Counted from the stretch's first letter, positions 10,202 to 19,290 are shown. The stretch is DNA of 32,484 nucleotides from Eubacteriales Family XIII. Incertae Sedis bacterium (GCA_031274195.1 JAISQM010000146.1:1-32484), one strand, 5' to 3'. Program-made: numbers and translations. Notes: generated from the letters alone by a model not told the origin.

Positions 10202-10780
10202 TTATTCGTCTGTCGGCGGTGTCGGCGGTATCGGCCTTGCGATATACCGGTAGTCCGAATTGCCCTCTGCGTCGGGTAATGCTGTGATCGTCACCTCGAA
10301 CCCGATAGGCTCGTTGTCCACATAGGTTATCTCACCCACCTCTGAAACTTTTCCGACCGGGACGACGATTCTCTCAATTTCGCCATTCGACAAGACAAGC
10401 TCGAACACAAAGACCTGCACAGGCAACTCCTTTGCGTTCGATTTGATGACTACGCCGTCTGGTCCGACCGTCACGTTGTCCGCGCCAAACACAAGCTCAA
10501 GGGATGCCGTATTGAGTTCGATTGCCTTAAACCCGAATGTTTTTTCATATCCGGTCTGCACTGACAAGACGGTATCGCCGCCCCAAGCTTTTATTGCTTC
10601 AGAATCTCTTGTCGGCGTTTCCGTCAGACCGTCCTCTGAAGCGTATCCGATATTGACAAAGGCCTCGCCAAGGGCCTCCGTCGCCGATGTGGGCACTACC
10701 GTTCCTTTGGGCGCGGTAAATATCGCGCCGCCGACTTTCGGCTTACCGACCGAAACGTTATTTGCATTATTTTGAGACAT
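10202..10780 (-). CDS. Major tail protein
   Basis: Ig/tube-like sequence VGKPKVGGAIFTAPKGTVVPTSA...GLTETPTRDSEAIKAWGGDTV; position. Confidence 0.85.
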   Translation of the reverse strand: MSQNNANNVSVGKPKVGGAIFTAPKGTVVPTSATEALGEAFVNIGYASEDGLTETPTRDSEAIKAWGGDTVLSVQTGYEKTFGFKAIELNTASLELVFGADNVTVGPDGVVIKSNAKELPVQVFVFELVLSNGEIERIVVPVGKVSEVGEITYVDNEPIGFEVTITALPDAEGNSDYRYIARPIPPTPPTDE

Positions 10781-10792
10781 TTTAGTTCCTCC

Positions 10793-11152
10793 TTAATTTG
10801 TTGTGATATCCACGACGAGTTGATAACGGCCAACGTGGCCGGTCTCGTCGGGGAAGTTATATAGACTGTTTCTTGCAACTCTGCCGATGTGCGGCTCATA
10901 CGCAAACGTCGGCAGCAGATCATCCACCGCACATGCCAATGATTCAGCTTCGGCGCGTGTATGCGCCCAACACTGAATCGCCATCTCCGGATTGTCCTGT
11001 ACCAACGCACCGCCATACGCGCGCACCGTATCGCCGCCTGTACGTTCCACAGTCACGAAAGACGGTGGACGCACTTCCGGCACATCCGCGCTCACTGGGA
11101 CGGCAAGCCGTGAGGATAGCCATTCAATCAACTTCGTTTCAATTGACATCAT
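10793..11152 (-). CDS. Tail terminator/completion protein (minor)
   Basis: Size and position between gp10-like protein and major tail protein. Confidence 0.65.
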   Translation of the reverse strand: MMSIETKLIEWLSSRLAVPVSADVPEVRPPSFVTVERTGGDTVRAYGGALVQDNPEMAIQCWAHTRAEAESLACAVDDLLPTFAYEPHIGRVARNSLYNFPDETGHVGRYQLVVDITTN

Positions 11153-11156
11153 GTCG

Positions 11157-11402
11157 CTACCTCCCTGCGTCTATGCTCTTTAAGAGCGTGTTGTTTTTGG
11201 CGTTGCTCCGTATGGCCTTGATCGTCCCCGTTTTGACCATTCCTGCCAAACGTGTTTTGCCCTTCTGCACATCCGCGACATACCCATCCCCGGCGCGGCT
11301 CGCTATCGCCGACACGCGCCTCTGCAAATCCGTTCGCACCTCGCTCGAATTGAGCAGGGCGCGGCCGGCGTTGTAATCCACATGCACCTTTACGTTACCC
11401 AT
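11157..11402 (-). CDS. Small head-tail joining protein (HK97 gp10-like)
   Basis: Position; DYNAGRALLNSSEVRTDLQRRVSAIASRAGDGY. Confidence 0.55.
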   Translation of the reverse strand: MGNVKVHVDYNAGRALLNSSEVRTDLQRRVSAIASRAGDGYVADVQKGKTRLAGMVKTGTIKAIRSNAKNNTLLKSIDAGR

Positions 11403-11736
11403 CCACTGCCTCCACTTCTACCGGCATGTCCCACCGTGTGGGCGTATTGTCCGATTGATACCGTCCCGGCGCACCGACGACGCGATACCACGCGCCATAG
11501 ACCTTTACGCGGCAACCCTCAAGATCGCCCGTGAACGTCTTCGGAAAGTGCAACGTCCACCGCACAAGATGTCCGTCCGGACGATTCGAATCTGTTATAT
11601 CGCTAAGCGAACCGGGCGAGATCAGCACATCAGAAACATCCTGCTCGGTATAGGAAAAGACGGGCGCATTCAGCCCGTCCGTTCCTGTCTGCACCTTGTA
11701 CTCAACGACGACCGTTTCACCAACCACAGACATCAC
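11395..11736 (-). CDS. Head-tail adaptor/closure protein
   Basis: Beta-rich ~113 aa, YGAWYRVVGAPGRYQSDNTPTRWDMPVEVEAV; gene order. Confidence 0.7.
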   Translation of the reverse strand: MMSVVGETVVVEYKVQTGTDGLNAPVFSYTEQDVSDVLISPGSLSDITDSNRPDGHLVRWTLHFPKTFTGDLEGCRVKVYGAWYRVVGAPGRYQSDNTPTRWDMPVEVEAVDG

Positions 11737-12112
11737 CGCCCATCTTGTGAATCTTTGGACGAATCGCCCCGATCCTCTGTTTTCCGATTCCGAGCATCTT
11801 CTTCTCGCCGCTCGTCAGATACAAGTCCCCTGACGGATTGGCGAAAGAAAGATTTTCGCTGTACGGCCCCGCCGTCTGCTGCACACTTGCTACGCCGAAT
11901 ACCGGCACCTGAAAAGCGCGAAGCACGACGGCGCAGCAGATAGATTTAAGCAGTTCCGTTTTTTCGGTCGGCGGCGGATCGGCGATGTTCGCTTGCGTCG
12001 CCATGTAGATTGTCGCGTCGTCGATAAATGCCTCCGCTTTCCCTTTTTCGATGTCCGTCAAATTTCGGCCAAGGCGTTCCTCTATGTCGCTGACTGTCGC
12101 GTAGGCTGTCAT
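11717..12112 (-). CDS. Head-tail connector (gp6/Gp15-like)
   Basis: YATVSDIEERLGRNLTDIEKGKAEAFIDDATIYM pattern; order after capsid. Confidence 0.75.
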   Translation of the reverse strand: MTAYATVSDIEERLGRNLTDIEKGKAEAFIDDATIYMATQANIADPPPTEKTELLKSICCAVVLRAFQVPVFGVASVQQTAGPYSENLSFANPSGDLYLTSGEKKMLGIGKQRIGAIRPKIHKMGGDVCGW

Positions 12113-12115
12113 GCT

Positions 12116-12292
12116 CTACTCCTTTTTACCCGCTGCGGGTTTCGCTTTCGGAGATTCCTCTGCTTTCGGGACTTCTTTCGGCGCAGCTACGTCCTTGACT
12201 TTCTTGTACCCGGCGGCGGCGAATTTCTCCGCCGCGCTGTTCGGTAGCGTTACATTGACCCCGGTTATAGGGTCTATAAAAATCGTTGCCAT
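12116..12292 (-). CDS. Small phage protein, 58 aa (head region)
   Basis: Manual translation MATIFIDPITGVNVTLPNSAAEKFAAAGYKKVKDVAAPKEVPKAEESPKAKPAAGKKE; fills the gap between capsid and connector; absent from ORF track. Confidence 0.75.
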   Translation of the reverse strand: MATIFIDPITGVNVTLPNSAAEKFAAAGYKKVKDVAAPKEVPKAEESPKAKPAAGKKE

Positions 12293-12302
12293 TTCGTACC
12301 TC

Positions 12303-13187
12303 CTATGCTTCCACCGTGTTGCCGGTCAGTTTCACGAATTCCGCCGCGTTCTTGACGCGGAATCCGATCTCAATCTCCGCTCTGACCGCGAACATGTTCT
12401 GTTGGAACAGGTTGATCGTGCTCGCGCCGTCCGTCAGTGTCGCTTGATCGGAAATGGCGATCTGCACGCCCTCGACCGTTCCATACACCGCGTCAGACCA
12501 ATCGCCCGCAAAACCAAGCACGGGAGGATTCCCTGCCGCATATACCGCTTTACGCACATGCACCGGAGAACCCAGAAGCGCGGGAACAGCTCCGTCGGTC
12601 TGCGCGTTGTTGATGAACAGCGGCCGGCCTGTCGTGTCCTTCGTGGTGAGTAAAAGGCTTTTCGCTTGCGGCGCGATCACCCATCCGCTCAAAATCCCGT
12701 CAGCCACCGATATCGCGCTATCAGCTGAAACAAGCGCATCGTATGTGTCCGTCGCGATATTGACCGCCGTCGCGTCCCCGAGTGTGTCAAAGTTCGACCC
12801 GGGCGCTCCGCTTGCCGCGCCAAACACGGTCTCGTCGAATTTCCGGGAAAGCGCGAAAGGAAGCCGCCGCACAAGCTCCGAATATAGAGCCGGGACATCC
12901 CGCCTGAACTGATTGCTGAACGGCTCTATGACCGCAAGCACGTAAGGCGTGATGAGCTTGTTGTCGAGCGTTCCCCGGCTTACGGGTTTTGCGTCTGTTT
13001 CTGCAACCCAGTTCGCCGTAGGCTCGCCCGTGATGATCGGGATTGACACACCGCGACCGGGCAACGGAATCCTCCGCGCAAACTGCATGACCGCGCTCTC
13101 CGTGAGCGTTTTCGCCCAAATTTCGTTTGATACGTCGGGCGGCAACATTACCCCCGTCGTCGTTCTGTTGATATCTACTCCTGCCAT
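12303..13187 (-). CDS. Major capsid protein (HK97 fold)
   Basis: 294 aa, NRTTTGVMLPPDVSNEIWAKTLTESAVMQFARRIPLPGRGVSIPIITGEPTANWVAETDAKPVS; classic HK97-type capsid features. Confidence 0.93.
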   Translation of the reverse strand: MAGVDINRTTTGVMLPPDVSNEIWAKTLTESAVMQFARRIPLPGRGVSIPIITGEPTANWVAETDAKPVSRGTLDNKLITPYVLAVIEPFSNQFRRDVPALYSELVRRLPFALSRKFDETVFGAASGAPGSNFDTLGDATAVNIATDTYDALVSADSAISVADGILSGWVIAPQAKSLLLTTKDTTGRPLFINNAQTDGAVPALLGSPVHVRKAVYAAGNPPVLGFAGDWSDAVYGTVEGVQIAISDQATLTDGASTINLFQQNMFAVRAEIEIGFRVKNAAEFVKLTGNTVEA

Positions 13188-13205
13188 TTCAAATCTCCTT
13201 TTCTG

Positions 13206-13721
13206 TTACAGCATATCGCCGATTGCTTCGGCAAATTGCTGAGCCGTTGTTGCGGAAGCCCCGCCTTTATGCTCACCGAGTCCCGGCACCACCGGCGCGG
13301 GAGGCTTCGATATCCTGCTTGACGAATACACCTCTTTGAGCGTTTCGGCGTGTGCTTCCAATTCCTCTTTTGTCGTTCCCCGAAGTGCCTTTGCAGATAC
13401 CCCGGTCTTTTCCGCTATCTCCTGCATCCATGCGGCGACCTGTTCTCTGCTTTCAAACGCCGCGACCTTCGCCGCAAGCTCCGCGTTGGCGTCCTGCAAC
13501 TTCTCCAAATCGGACCTCTGCGACGCTTCAAGCTTCGCGAGCTTTTCAGCCGCCTCCTTATACTCGCTGAATCCTTTGTATTTGTCCCTTTCACGCATGA
13601 CACGCTCCGAGACCATACGGTCAAATTCCTCTTGCGTTGTGATAGCTTCAAACTGTTTCATTCCCTCCGTTTCCGGAGTCTTTGTTCCCTCCGTCGCCGG
13701 AGTCTTTGTTTCTTTGGACAT
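13206..13721 (-). CDS. Scaffold protein (DUF4355-like)
   Basis: Acidic coiled-coil immediately upstream of capsid; TQEEFDRMVSERVMRERDKYKGFSEYKEAAEKLAKLE. Confidence 0.85.
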   Translation of the reverse strand: MSKETKTPATEGTKTPETEGMKQFEAITTQEEFDRMVSERVMRERDKYKGFSEYKEAAEKLAKLEASQRSDLEKLQDANAELAAKVAAFESREQVAAWMQEIAEKTGVSAKALRGTTKEELEAHAETLKEVYSSSRISKPPAPVVPGLGEHKGGASATTAQQFAEAIGDML

Positions 13722-13794
13722 TTCATGCCCCTTTCCCGCCTTTGGCGTATGTGTGATTTCCCGCGCGTGTTTTATGCCCTGCGCGTTTCAGGCA

Positions 13795-13826
13795 TTAAAA
13801 AACCGCCATCGAATGAAAGCGGTTTA
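13795..13826 (-). terminator. Intrinsic terminator between MuF-toxin gene and scaffold
   Basis: Minus strand AAACCGC TTTCATTCGATG GCGGTTTTTT. Confidence 0.65.
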
Positions 13827-13971
13827 AGTAACAACATTCAGTTTCTGATCGTCATCGTTTCCTCCAAAACAAAACTTACCTACGTATTGACGTATTACCC
13901 GCAGTATGGTTTAATATATTTAATGGGCGGTGCCTGCCCGCTCCGGATGGAGGGGGCCATGAAAGCACCGT

Positions 13972-15036
13972 CTATTTTTTTACCTCAATAACTTTCCCGT
14001 CCTGTGTGATGAATAAGCCTTTTTTAATTTTCCTCAACTCCAATTTTTGACCAAAACTACTCAATGCTTCATCGTCTGACAGTTTGCTCATTCGGTTGTC
14101 TATCACAGGGAAAGCCTTTTGTTTATTCGCCTCGCGCACATTATTGTCGATTGTGCTTTTTGACCCGCCTGTCGGCGTTTTCAAATCCCAGTACTCTCCA
14201 TTCATCAACATGTCCGGAGTTTTCTCGCCCGGGATATCCGAACGCGACAATACCGTGAAGTCATACCCATTATCATGCAGTGCCGCATATCCTCGTTTCT
14301 CCTTTTCGTAAACTTCGCCATATGCCCCTGCTTCATACTTGATCCCGTCATGCACTTCAATCTTACGGCTTTTTGTGTCGTCAACCCCCTTGCCCTCCTT
14401 GTACAGCTCATAATACTTATCCGGATCATATCCCTCAACCTTTGGACTCTTCTCAAAGTTCATCACGATTTGGCAATCACAGTGGGCGTGGTACTGTCCC
14501 AACGCCCCCGCGCTTTCCTCCGTGGCGTATACGAACCCGCGACTCGCAAGCATGACGCAGAACGCGCACGTCTTAGAGCCTGTCGGGACACGCGCATATC
14601 TCACATCAGCCTTATCGCGGAGCGCGTTCTTGGTGATCGTATTCCGCGCCGAACCTTTGACGTTCTTGTCGAGACAACCCGCGAGATACTTATACATTTC
14701 TTCCGTCGTCGGCGTTTCCCCGAGCAGATGATTCTTCGCCGCATATCCAACCTGTTTGCGAATCTGATCATACGGCGCGTTATCGGCAAGCAGTGCCTCA
14801 TACGCCCCGCCCAATTCTTTCGCCCGGATCGCTTCGTAAAAGTCAGCCGCGACCTTCGCCGCCGCGTCCCCGTATTCGGAGGATAGGGCATACATCAGAT
14901 CGCGGGTGGTATTTATGGCGGCGCCGACCTCGTTAAAGTCAATCGCTTGCCAATACTTCCACATGGTTTCGCGCGCACCCTTTGACAGTCCTTCGAGTTT
15001 GGAAACATAGTCGTCAAACTCCTTCCGGCTCAGCAT
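13972..15036 (-). CDS. MuF-like minor head protein with C-terminal CdiA-CT-tRNase-like toxin domain
   Basis: N-terminal minor-head region with KTCAFCVMLASRGFVY...HAHCDCQIV (MuF Cys/His signature); C-terminus DNGYDFTVLSRSDIPGEKTPDMLMNGEYWDLKTPTGGSKSTIDNNVREANKQKAFPVIDNRMSKLS...GLFITQDGKVIEV resembles the BECR/CdiA C-terminal RNase family. Start set at MLSRKEF. Confidence 0.85.
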   Translation of the reverse strand: MLSRKEFDDYVSKLEGLSKGARETMWKYWQAIDFNEVGAAINTTRDLMYALSSEYGDAAAKVAADFYEAIRAKELGGAYEALLADNAPYDQIRKQVGYAAKNHLLGETPTTEEMYKYLAGCLDKNVKGSARNTITKNALRDKADVRYARVPTGSKTCAFCVMLASRGFVYATEESAGALGQYHAHCDCQIVMNFEKSPKVEGYDPDKYYELYKEGKGVDDTKSRKIEVHDGIKYEAGAYGEVYEKEKRGYAALHDNGYDFTVLSRSDIPGEKTPDMLMNGEYWDLKTPTGGSKSTIDNNVREANKQKAFPVIDNRMSKLSDDEALSSFGQKLELRKIKKGLFITQDGKVIEVKK

Positions 15037-16474
15037 TATTATGATCCTCCGTTTGCGGCATTGGCGGCGGCTCTGTCTTCGCGGTGGCGGCTTCGAGCTT
15101 ATCAAGCACCGCGTTCGCCTGTACGCGCCGTTTATCCGTTGTCATGCGTACAATCTCCTCTTCGGAGTAACCGAGCTTTTCAAGCGCAACCCGCGTTTCC
15201 GCGATCCACGGAATCGCCGATACCTGTTTTACGATAGCGTCACTGCTCGACACAACGGACGGCTGTTCCGGATTCCTGAATTTTGGCAGTATGTTCCGCT
15301 GTTCAGTCGTAAGCTCATTAATTGGCGTTTCCTCCAAAATCGCCGTTACCATCAGCCCGATGTTCCTAAGCGCCGCGCCATTCGAAGAGTTAAGCTCCTG
15401 CGCTTCGATAATTAATTCCTCATTCGCCGCGTGCATCGCCTCCGCGCTTGCGGGATTGTCGTGTATCACGCCCAGATACGATACCGGGATATTTGTTTCA
15501 CCCGCGAAGGACGCGGCGAGCTGCCGCATATAATCCACAAGCGGTTGCATGGTCATCTGCGGGAATTGCCCGACCGTCGGGATATCTCCGTTTTCGTCCC
15601 GGCTTATGGCAAGCAAATTGCCGATGTACGCCTCCCACATCGAGTTGTCGGCAAACAAGTCGTCAGTCGCGCCGAGAATATACCGCTGCGGCGCGACGTA
15701 AAACTCCGACGCGATTTCCATCAGGAAACGAAATCGCACCGCGTCGTCGGTAATCGACATTACGGCGCGATTTATGCGGCTTCTTCCAAATGGCCTATCG
15801 TTTGACCGTTTGAACACCATTGGTTCAATCAGCGGTCTGCCCATCGTATGCGTTTCCCGCACCATGTTCCATACGCCTAAGCTATACATAATCCGGATGA
15901 CGCTGTCATTCGTAAACATCACAAACTCGATCGGATCGCCCACTGCGCCGCCGATTTCCGTAACGACCATGCCGCACTTCACGCGCTTCTTTCTGCCGTC
16001 CCAAAGCGCGGATGCCCGTTCAGCCGAATACGCCGATATGAGAGCGTCCGGTTCTCCGTCGCCGCCATGCGTCACAGTGAAAAACGCACAGGAATGAATC
16101 AGCTCGTCGCGTACCGTTTGCGCGTACAGCGTCCCGAAGTCGTTGTCGATAAGCGCCAGGTTGAGAGCTTCCGGATCACCTGCCCCCGCCACGAAGCCAT
16201 CAAACACCGACCTCGAAGCCAGAGCGTTTACGGCTTTCGCCGGCCACCCGACCGATATATCGATCTTCTGCAAAATAGGCGGGATGGATATGCCAAGGTC
16301 TTTGAGCGGCATTTTACCGTCATAGTACTGCATGCGCTTCGCGTTCCGCGCCTTTTTCGCTTGCCAGACATTCAGCAGCTTCACGAAGTCGAAATACTCG
16401 TCATCCGTCAGTTCGCCGAACCGCCCCGGCGGCGCAGTCACGCTATAAAGTTGTTTTGTCCAAACCTCGCTCAT
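15014..16474 (-). CDS. Portal protein (SPP1 gp6-like)
   Basis: 486 aa between TerL and MuF; NVWQAKKARNAKRMQYYDGKMPLKDLGISIPP.. portal family pattern. Confidence 0.92.
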   Translation of the reverse strand: MSEVWTKQLYSVTAPPGRFGELTDDEYFDFVKLLNVWQAKKARNAKRMQYYDGKMPLKDLGISIPPILQKIDISVGWPAKAVNALASRSVFDGFVAGAGDPEALNLALIDNDFGTLYAQTVRDELIHSCAFFTVTHGGDGEPDALISAYSAERASALWDGRKKRVKCGMVVTEIGGAVGDPIEFVMFTNDSVIRIMYSLGVWNMVRETHTMGRPLIEPMVFKRSNDRPFGRSRINRAVMSITDDAVRFRFLMEIASEFYVAPQRYILGATDDLFADNSMWEAYIGNLLAISRDENGDIPTVGQFPQMTMQPLVDYMRQLAASFAGETNIPVSYLGVIHDNPASAEAMHAANEELIIEAQELNSSNGAALRNIGLMVTAILEETPINELTTEQRNILPKFRNPEQPSVVSSSDAIVKQVSAIPWIAETRVALEKLGYSEEEIVRMTTDKRRVQANAVLDKLEAATAKTEPPPMPQTEDHNNAEPEGV

Positions 16475-17904
16475 CTGATCAACCTCTGTTTTCTCTCCGG
16501 ATTCCGTTTCGACGTCAACACCCCGTAATGCGCCAACGCCACAGCTTCAAGCGGCGACACATCGATCTCGCCCGAACCGCCGAAGCCCCAGCCCCCGCGA
16601 TTTCCGATATCCCGTCGCACCGCATTCTTGGCGCACATATCAAGCGCGGGTTGTCCGAAGTGCGACAACTTGCGCTCCTTTATCGCGTTGATGAGCATAG
16701 TGGACGACGTGATCACATCCCCGCTCCTCGGCAACATGACCGCCTTTTTCGCCGCTCCGCCATCTAAAAGTGCCTCGGACAAAGCCGAGGCACCATTGAG
16801 ACCATCTATCACTATCACGCATGATTTGCGCCAACGCTCTAAAAGCCATTCGACGAGCCATGAAGTGCCCTGTGCAAGCGATCTATGCTCTGCAACTTCA
16901 ACGTGGACGGTACCACCATTTTTCAGCGCCGCCGCCAGAGCCACCGCCGAACCGTCCGGCGCAAACTTCACCCCATAGGCGAGTTTACCACCCGTTGGCG
17001 GCTCATCCGTCTTGAGTGCATCCCATTCCTCATCGTCTATGGCCGTGTTGATACAGCCTTCCGACCACCAACACAACCTCTCCCTCGCGAATCCGTCTTC
17101 TGACATCGTATTCAGCTCCTCATTCCTAACGAAATCCTCTGCAAGCCGGATGCCCAAAGCCGGATTAGTTTCATACCACCTGCGAACATCAGAGACATCT
17201 CCCACATCTTCCACACTCCACTCGTGCCACGAAAGCGTCTTGTCGTCGCCCTTATATGCCTCGGCTCTGATCCGCTTAAACACATCAGCCGGTATATTAT
17301 GATTCGGCGGCGTACCCGTGAGGATGATCTGCGGGTTGCCAAGAGCTGCCGCCGCCATCGTCGGCATCAACGCCTCAAGCTGCTCGTCGGTAAACTCTTG
17401 CGCCTCATCACAGACCACGATATCAACCGTAAATCCCCTCGCAGAGCCCCTTGACCGCGCCACAAATTCGACCGATCCGCCGTTTATCAAAAATATCGCC
17501 TCTTGCCCGTTTGTATATCTCACATTTTCCACAAGTTCGGACAGCTCCGGATATTTTCTCTTATTTTCAAAAAACCCTGCAAGCCGCAAGAACGCCTTGC
17601 GCGAAGTTTTGACTTGATGTGCGGTGTGAAGGAACTTCTCTCCAAGTACCGCAATGCCGTAAAGCTCTCGCATTTCAAGTATGGCATTTTTCCCATTCTG
17701 TCGCGGTACAAGCAGACCGCAACGAGAAGCGGCATATTCATCGTTTTCATTCCGCCCAAGCCATACATCCAATACATTTTGCTGCCATACGTCCGGACTG
17801 AGTCCGTACCCGGTTGCCATCTTCCCGGCCGCCTTGCCGCTCGTGCAGATATATTCAGGGATGAGACAGAATGTCGGTGATTGATTTCCAGTTTTCCGTT
17901 TCAT
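16471..17904 (-). CDS. Terminase large subunit
   Basis: GLLVPRQNGKNAILEMRELYG (Walker A-like), VDIVVCDEAQEFTDEQLEAL (Walker B), nuclease-domain acidic residues; 477 aa. Confidence 0.95.
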   Translation of the reverse strand: MKRKTGNQSPTFCLIPEYICTSGKAAGKMATGYGLSPDVWQQNVLDVWLGRNENDEYAASRCGLLVPRQNGKNAILEMRELYGIAVLGEKFLHTAHQVKTSRKAFLRLAGFFENKRKYPELSELVENVRYTNGQEAIFLINGGSVEFVARSRGSARGFTVDIVVCDEAQEFTDEQLEALMPTMAAAALGNPQIILTGTPPNHNIPADVFKRIRAEAYKGDDKTLSWHEWSVEDVGDVSDVRRWYETNPALGIRLAEDFVRNEELNTMSEDGFARERLCWWSEGCINTAIDDEEWDALKTDEPPTGGKLAYGVKFAPDGSAVALAAALKNGGTVHVEVAEHRSLAQGTSWLVEWLLERWRKSCVIVIDGLNGASALSEALLDGGAAKKAVMLPRSGDVITSSTMLINAIKERKLSHFGQPALDMCAKNAVRRDIGNRGGWGFGGSGEIDVSPLEAVALAHYGVLTSKRNPERKQRLIR

Positions 17905-18254
17905 CGCCGCAGTTCTCTCCTGAGTCTCGCCTTTTCCTTTTCGCGCATTTTCCGAGCCTCGCTTAACGGCGAGATTCTGACTACACCCACATCATCCACC
18001 TTTTCAGATACTTCAAAAGCAAGTCCCATTATCGCGAGCCGCCTTTTCAGCTCCGGAGTCAAACTAACCCGCCCTGCGCCCCATATAGCCGCATGTACCA
18101 AGGCCGTGTCAAACAAAAAATGCCATTGAGCATCGTCCCATCCGTCGGTCCGCGACGAGCCGCGCCAACAATCAAACCAGTCCTTTGTAGCCTTAGGCCA
18201 CCTTATACCCTGTGGCAATTCCGGCTTGCCTACCTCTTGCCTCTTTTTCGCCAT
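17901..18254 (-). CDS. Terminase small subunit
   Basis: IRWPKATKDWFDCWRGSSRTDGWDDAQWHFLFDTALVHAAIWGAG; ATG overlaps TerL. Confidence 0.8.
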   Translation of the reverse strand: MAKKRQEVGKPELPQGIRWPKATKDWFDCWRGSSRTDGWDDAQWHFLFDTALVHAAIWGAGRVSLTPELKRRLAIMGLAFEVSEKVDDVGVVRISPLSEARKMREKEKARLRRELRR

Positions 18255-18301
18255 TTATCACATACCTCCATGCCGGACGATCACACCGAACCACACCCTA
18301 T

Positions 18302-18429
18302 AAACGTTGAAATTCCAACGTTTATGCCCATTTTTGAGTCGGGGGGATATTTGCGCTTTGTACGACGGGGAGCCTCGGGGGAGGGGAGAGGGTATACCGC
18401 CCCATGTAAACGTTGGAATTTCAACGTTT
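18302..18429. repeat. Pair of 22-bp palindromes in inverted orientation (candidate cos/pac region)
   Basis: AAACGTTGAAATTCCAACGTTT (18302-18323) and AAACGTTGGAATTTCAACGTTT (18408-18429) are exact reverse complements, 84 bp apart. Confidence 0.9.
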
Positions 18430-18448
18430 TTCCTTATCGCGCTCCACG

Positions 18449-18754
18449 TCACCAGTCCCGACTTGTCGGCAACGGTAGCTCAATAATCTTCTGCGGCTCC
18501 CGTCCGACAATCTTGCTTGATTTTCTCTGGTTACATCGTCGGTGGACGAGCTGGACATTATCCCTCGCTATCGGACTGCCGCCCTTGCTTATCGGTATGA
18601 TCTCATCAACCTCCGCACTCATGGGATGCGGAGTCTTGAGAGTCTTATCTATCGGCTTGCCGCATAAAGCGCAATAATCTTGTGTGGCAAGCAGCCATTT
18701 ACGGATCTGTGTGCGCTTCTGTGTATTCGCATAGCGCGGGTTGCTCGATGGCAT
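18449..18754 (-). CDS. HNH endonuclease
   Basis: CALCGKPIDK...EVDEIIPISKGGSPIARDNVQLVHRRCNQRKSSK; next to terminase. Confidence 0.92.
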   Translation of the reverse strand: MPSSNPRYANTQKRTQIRKWLLATQDYCALCGKPIDKTLKTPHPMSAEVDEIIPISKGGSPIARDNVQLVHRRCNQRKSSKIVGREPQKIIELPLPTSRDW

Positions 18755-18885
18755 TTTGCCCTCCTTTTTCGCGATATTCATGAGCCAAACACGCATAGAC
18801 AATCCCGGTTCATTGCAATATCCCGACGTTTCCCTCCCTTTTTTAGTCCCATTTTCCCACTATCGGACGGCAATCGTCCGGATAT

Positions 18886-19290
18886 TCACACATCTTCTCG
18901 GTCATACAAAAACCCTTCAAAACCATCGTCGATCAAGTTGCTCGGAACAGCTGTCTTCGGAAGTAAGTCGGTCAACTGCTTAATGATCTTTTGATAGTTC
19001 GCGTTCAGTGTATTAAAGAGATCCGCGTTGGGTCTTTTGCGATCATAAGGCTCTTGATCCTTACCCTGCTTAAACGGCTCGGTAAAGCCATTTTCCTTGA
19101 GATCTTCAATTAAATCCTGCAAAGTAATTCGCATGTATGCTGCCTGCTCAATAAGTCCTTCGACCGTCCGTTTCTTCTCCACCTCGATCTTCGAATAGAC
19201 ATCACTGAGACGCCGAAACTCTCTTTTAATCCTTCGATTTAGCTTGTAAAGATCGGTATCGCCTTTATCCTGTTTTTTCAAATCACTCAC
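18886..19290 (-). CDS. Phage hypothetical protein, first gene of the late transcription unit
   Basis: 134 aa helical protein, GTG start with SD (TAGGAGATATAAGCC). Confidence 0.6.
   Translation of the reverse strand: MSDLKKQDKGDTDLYKLNRRIKREFRRLSDVYSKIEVEKKRTVEGLIEQAAYMRITLQDLIEDLKENGFTEPFKQGKDQEPYDRKRPNADLFNTLNANYQKIIKQLTDLLPKTAVPSNLIDDGFEGFLYDREDV

Noticed and set aside
13350-13991. 213-aa plus ORF opposite the scaffold gene
   Set aside because: Shadow ORF of the scaffold coding region; only its 3' end coincides with the promoter-like antisense segment.
18258-18452. 64-aa minus ORF between TerS and HNH
   Set aside because: Its NVEIPTF / RWNFNV segments come from the palindromes, which read similarly on both strands.
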